Origin: Breviolum minutum Mf 1.05b.01 | Lineage: Eukaryota; Sar; Dinophyceae; Suessiales; Symbiodiniaceae | Assembly (NCBI GenBank): GCA_000507305.1 | Contig: DF239229.1 | Span: 157,169-221,168 of the forward strand | Length of the DNA stretch: 64,000 nt | Direction: 5' to 3' | Shown: one piece after another, positions 59,108 to 64,000 of the stretch | How positions within the stretch are numbered: position 1 is the stretch's first letter | Layout: every line of letters begins with the position of its first letter | Notes under the pieces: generated by a model | What the model saw: the letters and a program-made list of their open reading frames with translations, nothing else | Database searches by the model: none | Told to the model about the DNA's origin: nothing | Made by a program: the position numbers and the translations under genes

Positions 59108-60489
59108 CTTGGGTGTACACCTGCCGGTTTCTCTTCGAAAACAACTGAGTGAAAAGTGGCGACCTTTGGGACTTTCCCAAGGAACTATTGAGGTGACTCA
59201 TTTTTTCAGCCAGATCAGCCTGTGAATGGCTGAAATCCCTGCACCACCCAAAATGTCCCAAAAAAGCTTCTAAACTCCGTAAAATCATGCAAAAAAAAGA
59301 AATTATACCATATCCATATTCAACTGCATAATTTACCAGATTTCATCCATCCATCAACCATATCACAAACAAACGAATTTTGAAAACCTCACCCTGCAGC
59401 CACCTACGACCCACCGGGACGACACCAGCCCGACACACCTGGCCAGCCCGAAACTTCATATAATCTGCGCGGAAAGCTTGGAGCTCATTGAGCTCAATAT
59501 CCTGGGGCAAGGTTTGGGTTTTGGAGGGGGTTGTGAGTTGGTGAGGAAGCTTATATAAAGGATACGTGTATATACATATATGCGTACACATTTAAATATA
59601 TATTGTTGTATATTATGTAGAAAATGATATGCTTATGCATATGATATGTAAATAGTAAAGATATATAGAGTATCAGACTCAGCATATAATATGTCTACAC
59701 TATACATGTCATATCAGATCATGATATATAATTTCATATATTCCCCCACTAAACGCCGTCCCCCAAGCAGCCGGAGTGATAGTCTTCAATCTTGATCTTC
59801 ATAGTCATCGTGTTCCGTCTACATCGTTGATTCATTGCCAGAATGGCACCGTTTGTCTAAAGGGGGACCATCTGTTTGGAACTCCTTCTGGCATGTTTCT
59901 GGGGAAACATGCAAAGCATTATCATCCACATGGCTGTTTCCGAAAATCATGGTATCCCCAAATCATCCATTAAAAAACAGGGTTTTCATTCCATTATAAA
60001 CATTTATAAACGATCCATTTTGGGGTACCCTTATTCTTGGAAACACCCACATGGAAAATCGACCCAGTCCTTCGGCAAGAACTGCAATGGTGGACCCAAC
60101 GAAGCCTGGAAGCCGCCAAGGAGTTTCTTGAAACTCGATCCGTCATGGATAAGGATGACAACCGGATAAGGATAACAACGACAAAAAAGTTGAACCCATA
60201 TCAAACAACTTCTTAAGGTTGATAATATATGATCGTGGACTAAAATCGTCCCACTTCTTGAAAACATGGCACATCCCTCAAGTCAGACTGATCTGTCACA
60301 GAATGTTTGCTCAGAATTCTGGTAGAAAAAAAATTAACAACAAAGTCCTTTTTCATGTTTTGTTGAATCTTTTTTTCCCAGCAAAAATGTGGCCGAAATT
60401 TGTCCCCAGATTACTGATCCATGGATTTCGTGAACCGATAATCCCACGGCCTCTGACAGCCAGGGCTGTGAAGCACCACTCAGATCTTC
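58502..60489 (-). CDS. Unknown protein, three splice-supported exons
   Basis: Exon 60489-60415 follows a long pyrimidine tract ending GTCCAG|G: EDLSGASQPWLSEAVGLSVH then EIHGS, ending at GTAATC. Exon 59501-59393 (TGCCCCAG|G to CTGCAGG|GTGAGG): DIELNELQAFRADYMKFRAG then QVCRAGVVPVGRRWLQ. Exon 58566-58502 (CTTGAG|G to AAGG|GTAAGT): ATGARGEIQDVAEVHFGSN, in the frame I favour. Phases between them do not match directly, so intervening exons (one likely near 59130-59250, ADLAEKMSHLNSSLGKSQ) or two genes are possible. No domain is recognised. Confidence 0.48.
58649..58742. mobile_element. Foldback element, family I (near perfect)
   Basis: TACCCTCCAGGGAACTAACG and its complement TGTTAGTTCCCTGGAGGGTA; AAGT flanks the left end and AAGT follows the right. 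Confidence 0.92.
59069..59108. repeat. CAT trinucleotide repeat
   Basis: Thirteen TCA units inside the minus-strand gene region. On minus one frame gives Asp repeats (HPSDDDD), so part could be coding. Confidence 0.85.
59932..60048. mobile_element. Foldback element, family VI, in coding-like DNA
   Basis: GGCTGTTTCCGAAAATCATGG start, TTCTTGGAAACACCC end, flanked by ACAT on both sides. Confidence 0.9.
60049..60175 (+). CDS. Coding-like plus frame beside family VI element
   Basis: Reads KIDPVLRQELQWWTQRSLEA, then AKEFLETRSVMDKDDNRI, strongly protein-like and helical. It lies between minus-strand exons, so it may belong to a different gene or to an older mobile sequence. No start, stop or clear donor was fixed. 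Confidence 0.35.
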
Positions 60490-61275
60490 CTGGACCCGGA
60501 AGAGGACGAAACGTGAGAGTTGCTTGGATTTTTAGGCGGGGGCCCTCGGCCAATGGAGTTTCCTGGTTCCCTTAATAGGTGGTAGGTACCATATAATCCC
60601 CCAATTGGCAGTATATACCACTTATATCGATTTCTCACTCAAGTGGAGTTTGCTCCCGTAGCTGAAATTTTTGTTGATCGAAGATGGAATGATGTCTTAC
60701 ACTTGGGAATGCTTCAATACTGTTTTTTCTTAATACCGGTTACCTAGATGATGAAAAAAAATGTTTGCCATCCAAAGATGCGTCTGTCGACAGTGCCCTA
60801 ACTAACCCATCTCTGAGATTGAGAGAATGCAACAAGAGGATGGAACGGATGTGAAATTTCAATGTGTCAATATTTTCCCTATTCAGGATGGTCCAAGTCC
60901 ATCTTGCAAGTATGTATTTCCAGTATGAGTGGTCATATGTAAGCAATTATGTATATATCTATCAAACTTCCAATGTTCCCCGACCAAGCAATAGTGACCA
61001 CCAGGATGACATCCCTTATCTTTTCCCACTGAACATGGCAACATCCCCAAAAATATATAAAAGTCTTTGATGAGTGACTTCGTAAAAAATGCAAAAATTC
61101 TATGGCATTGTCCGGCCCAAACGAGGACCACCCTTGGGATCCATTTGGATCATTGCATTCAACCACCTCCAAATCAAAATCTTTGGTGCTTCCTATGCTC
61201 TTGAGACACACTTAATAGATATGAGCCAAAAAAAAAGAAACATGGTCCATGCTACTAGTAGGGGAAAACATTACT

Positions 61276-61390
61276 GGCCAAATTATAATATTTCACCAAC
61301 CTGGATTTTCCTGAAATAAAAGGGGATTTCCCTTACTTTTCACCACCATTTGGGGTCTCGAGGTCCTGTGAGGTTGCTATAATTTGACCA
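61276..61390. repeat. Imperfect palindrome, unassigned foldback
   Basis: GGCCAAATTATAATATTTCACC at the left, GCTATAATTTGACC at the right, and an inner TTTTCACCACCATTTGGGG. A related TTACACTATTTCACCAACC occurs at 2516. Possibly an eighth foldback family. Confidence 0.45.
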
Positions 61391-61397
61391 GAAAACA

Positions 61398-61497
61398 TCA
61401 ACCATCCTCTTTTGCTTGTACGGCCTGATCTTCCTCTGAATCCTCCACATGCAGAAAGGTATTCTTCACCGAGTAGACAAACTTATTTTCTCCACGC
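61398..61497 (-). CDS. Terminal exon, acidic tail, unknown protein
   Basis: After CACCGAG|G, 32 codons and TGA: RGENKFVYSVKNTFLHVEDS then EEDQAVQAKEDG. The frame extends upstream without stop, so the acceptor may lie further 5'. No domain is recognised. Confidence 0.5.
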
Positions 61498-62146
61498 CTC
61501 GGTGAGGCAAAATTCAAAACATCGGGAGGTTTCCACCAAGGACAGAGGCACAAGTGTCTCACTGGGTTTTTGAAGAAAATGGTCTCCAAATCTAATAGTC
61601 TATACATGTATATCTAATATATTATCTTATATATATAATATATCAAATCTTAAATTGATTCAGGTTCATGAACAGTGGATTTGATGTGTTTTAATAAAAA
61701 TCTGACTTGATGTTTGTTTGTATTTTACCATCTTCCTCGCGAAAGTCCACAACTGAAATCATTGATCTACCGCTGGTGAACACCCTTAGTATACCTACCT
61801 TTGGCTACGTCAAAGCACTTGATCCAAATAGGAAATCACATTCCTGCCCATCAATTCAATGCCTGGCGTGAACTTCCTAAAATACCAAAACAAAATGGAA
61901 ACTCTGGAAACTTCAATTTCTTAATTTCAACAAAAAGAGTTGTCTCCAATGATTATCTAGACATCCCGGACGTCCCCATTTTTTTCCGCTAAAAAATGCC
62001 GGGACATTTCCCCAAGTCATCTTGAGATACCCGGACGGATCACTAGGCTGATCCTGCCTCGGATTAGATGACGAGTCCGTGAAGATGAATGAGGAACCAT
62101 CTGATTCCTAAAAATGAACGGTAGTACACATCTGATTTCATGGTCA

Positions 62147-62202
62147 TTATGAATCATAACATGGAATCCAACTACTTTCGTCTCGATCATTTATGTCGCA
62201 AC
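62147..62202 (-). CDS. Short terminal exon
   Basis: TTGTTTTCAG|G followed by CDINDRDESSWIPCYDS and TAA. Short, but the acceptor is strong. Confidence 0.38.
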
Positions 62203-62980
62203 CTGAAAACAATGTCCAAAATGCAGAAGGATGCATCGACGAAACCACTACAGTAAAGTATGCAATAAAATGGCTTAACTTCTGCCATCGAAAACGTTGC
62301 TCAAATGAATGCAAAAGTTGAAATGGCTTCACAGAAGCAATACGCTGGATGTCATTTTCAGAACTGAACGGGGAAAGTAGATTTACCATGATTTACCGTA
62401 TACTAGTTGAACAACCAGAAATCTGTTCATGTTGAAATGATCCACCTTCTGAATGAGCAGCTACTTGTAGTCTGATTTCTCCTTGAAACCAATGTTTGAT
62501 GTACCCGTGGATGCTTCTGCTTCTGGCAGGAGTTTTGTTTCATACTTTTGCAGATTTTAGCTTGAACGGGTCTTTGGACACCAAGAAAGCCCCTCCAAGT
62601 TGATATTTCGTCTTATAGTGCTGTTTGGTCGGTTTGGAGACTTTTCGAAGCACAAATCGCTCTCTAAACGAGAGTGAGGTCTCCAGTAGATGTAAGCAAG
62701 TATATTTTATCTCAAGATCTATACATAATCAGCAGAACTGTAAGGCATTTATGTAATATGTCTATAGATAATCTAAGTCTCACCATTTTCCCCCTTTTTT
62801 TCCAAAAACCTCGTGGTTTTGCCCGTTTTCTCTATGACCAAAAAAAAACCTTTGGAGCTCCCCCCTTGCAAATCACCACAAAGGCCCACCTCTCAATGTT
62901 CTGTTGCGGGGCCTCAGTGGTACAGTAGCTCTCTGGTAAAGTTACATGCAATGAAAACTGCACTGTAAGTAAATACATTT

Positions 62981-63081
62981 GGGTTTTTCCAAAAATAGGG
63001 ATACCCCAAAATGGATGGTTTATAATGGAAACCCCTATTAAAATGGATGATTTGGGGATACCATTATTTTTGGAAACACCT
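62981..63081. mobile_element. Foldback element, family VI
   Basis: GGGTTTTTCCAAAAATAGGG and TTTTTGGAAACACCT ends; flanks ATTT and ATCT are consistent with a mutated 4-bp duplication. Confidence 0.85.
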
Positions 63082-63722
63082 ATCTCACTCTTGAAAATGT
63101 TTGGTTTCCATTCTGATGTTTGCTTCCCACAGACTCGACGAATCTCTATCAAGCTCCAAGCTGACTGACCGGACTCAGCGATGATATGTATGCACATTCC
63201 AATATTGTCACAACAACAGTTGAAGCTGTCCTGCTCATACCTAGCCACCAAAAATGTGTGGAGTTCATCAATTTGTATTTTCCAAGTTCAACCAATAAAG
63301 GATTTCCCTCGTACCACCCAACCAACACCTGAATGATTCATGGTCCATCACTATGGATGAATATATCTCTGGGATCCCAAACATCTGCACCTTGACCGCG
63401 GTTCACCAAACCATCCTGTTGTTGGCTGTTGCTTCCGGTTCCCCTCGCCTTGCTATGGTTTTCCAAAGGTTGGAATGGATTCCGGTCCAAGCTTTCCATA
63501 GGAACAAGAAACAAAACAAGTTTGGGTACATGGTAGCAGCTACCTGTTAGTTCACACACCATAAATCGAATCCATAAAAACAAAAATGAGATCTACTGTA
63601 TCATAGCATGTTTTTGGTGCCAACCATGAAAATCATGAAACTGCGATCTTCGAAACATGTCCCAAGAAAAAAAAAAACACCACCGGTTTTTGGAAATTTG
63701 GGCTCCTGTTGTGGATATCCAG

Positions 63723-64000
63723 GGGCCCAGAGCGCTTCTGGAGCTGGTGGTCCAAATCCAGGCATACCTGGAAAATCCAATCTTTGAAGCCGCTGGATGG
63801 ATCAAGGTACCCTCCCCCGAAACGAACAGCGAGTTTGCACCTGAGCTATGGATGCTTGGAAGATCGAAATTTCCTTTTTTGGGGCAAACGGCCTATTCTT
63901 CAGGTGCTATGTCACTGTTAGTTTCAGGGAGGGGTAGGTTTTGATTCAATTGGTTAAGCAATCGAGCTTTGGAGAGAGAAGTTTCTTTTTCAAAAAGTGG
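63723..64000 (+). CDS. Unknown protein, two exons joined across an introner
   Basis: Exon 63723-63806 starts after ATCCAG|G and reads GPRALLELVVQIQAYLENPI, then FEAAGWIK, ending at ATCAAG|GTACCC. Exon 63938-64000 (window end) starts after GGGTAG|G and reads VLIQLVKQSSFGERSFFFKK. The join is phase 0 and the product is continuous and helical. The intron between is one foldback element. The frame is also open upstream of 63723 (LEIWAPVVDIQ), so the exon may be longer. Function unknown. Confidence 0.58.
63807..63937. mobile_element. Family II-like foldback element acting as an intron
   Basis: Starts GTACCCTCCCCCGAAACGAA and ends GTTAGTTTCAGGGAGGGGTAG; the ends are inverted complements with few mismatches, and GCACCTGA recurs inverted inside. 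The element spans exactly from GT donor to AG acceptor. Confidence 0.88.

Overview
This 64 kb window looks like nuclear DNA of an intron-rich protist, most probably a dinoflagellate. No long open frames, operons or bacterial signals are present. Coding sequence occurs as short exons of about 25-180 bp, separated by introns of about 100 bp to several kb. Exons can be joined by hand because reading phase, protein-family similarity and splice signals agree. Almost every acceptor reads AG|G, and donors in one gene mix GT, GC and GA. That combination is the described signature of dinoflagellate introns. Most recognisable genes lie on the minus strand, again dinoflagellate-like. Gene calls were made by eye, with no database search. 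Function is trusted only where a family signature is explicit.

Layout, left to right. At 3.2-6.0 kb there is a complete-looking small ankyrin-repeat gene (minus). At 6.5-9.5 kb lie the 5' exons of a DEAD-box helicase gene (minus, Q motif and Walker A only), cut off by a heptamer satellite at 6.1-6.4 kb. 9.5-15.5 kb is repeat-rich with weak candidates. At 15.7-16.1 kb are two phase-linked exons of an unknown gene. At 16.9-23.2 kb there is an 11-exon 6-phosphogluconolactonase-like beta-propeller fragment (minus). It abuts, at 23.2-24.7 kb, a secreted expansin-like/double-psi-barrel gene (minus). 27.7 kb holds a plus-strand ubiquitin-like ORF, and 29-30 kb the 3' exons of an unknown minus gene. 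31.1-44.6 kb holds dispersed minus-strand exons fitting a SulP (SLC26) anion transporter with STAS and possible cyclic-nucleotide-binding parts. 45-64 kb holds isolated candidate exons, mostly minus, and ends in a plus-strand exon pair at 63.7-64.0 kb.

The most striking content is a dense population of short (about 85-130 bp) foldback elements in at least seven families, some 35 copies. In two places an element is the whole intron. At 24419-24544 and 63807-63937 removing the element plus its AG/GT borders restores one continuous protein frame. These behave as introners, meaning transposon-derived introns. Other families sit in introns with TA, 4-bp or 9-bp target duplications. Simple repeats (heptamer CAA-rich satellite, ATG/ACG arrays, GGTT arrays, AT tracts) fill much of the rest.
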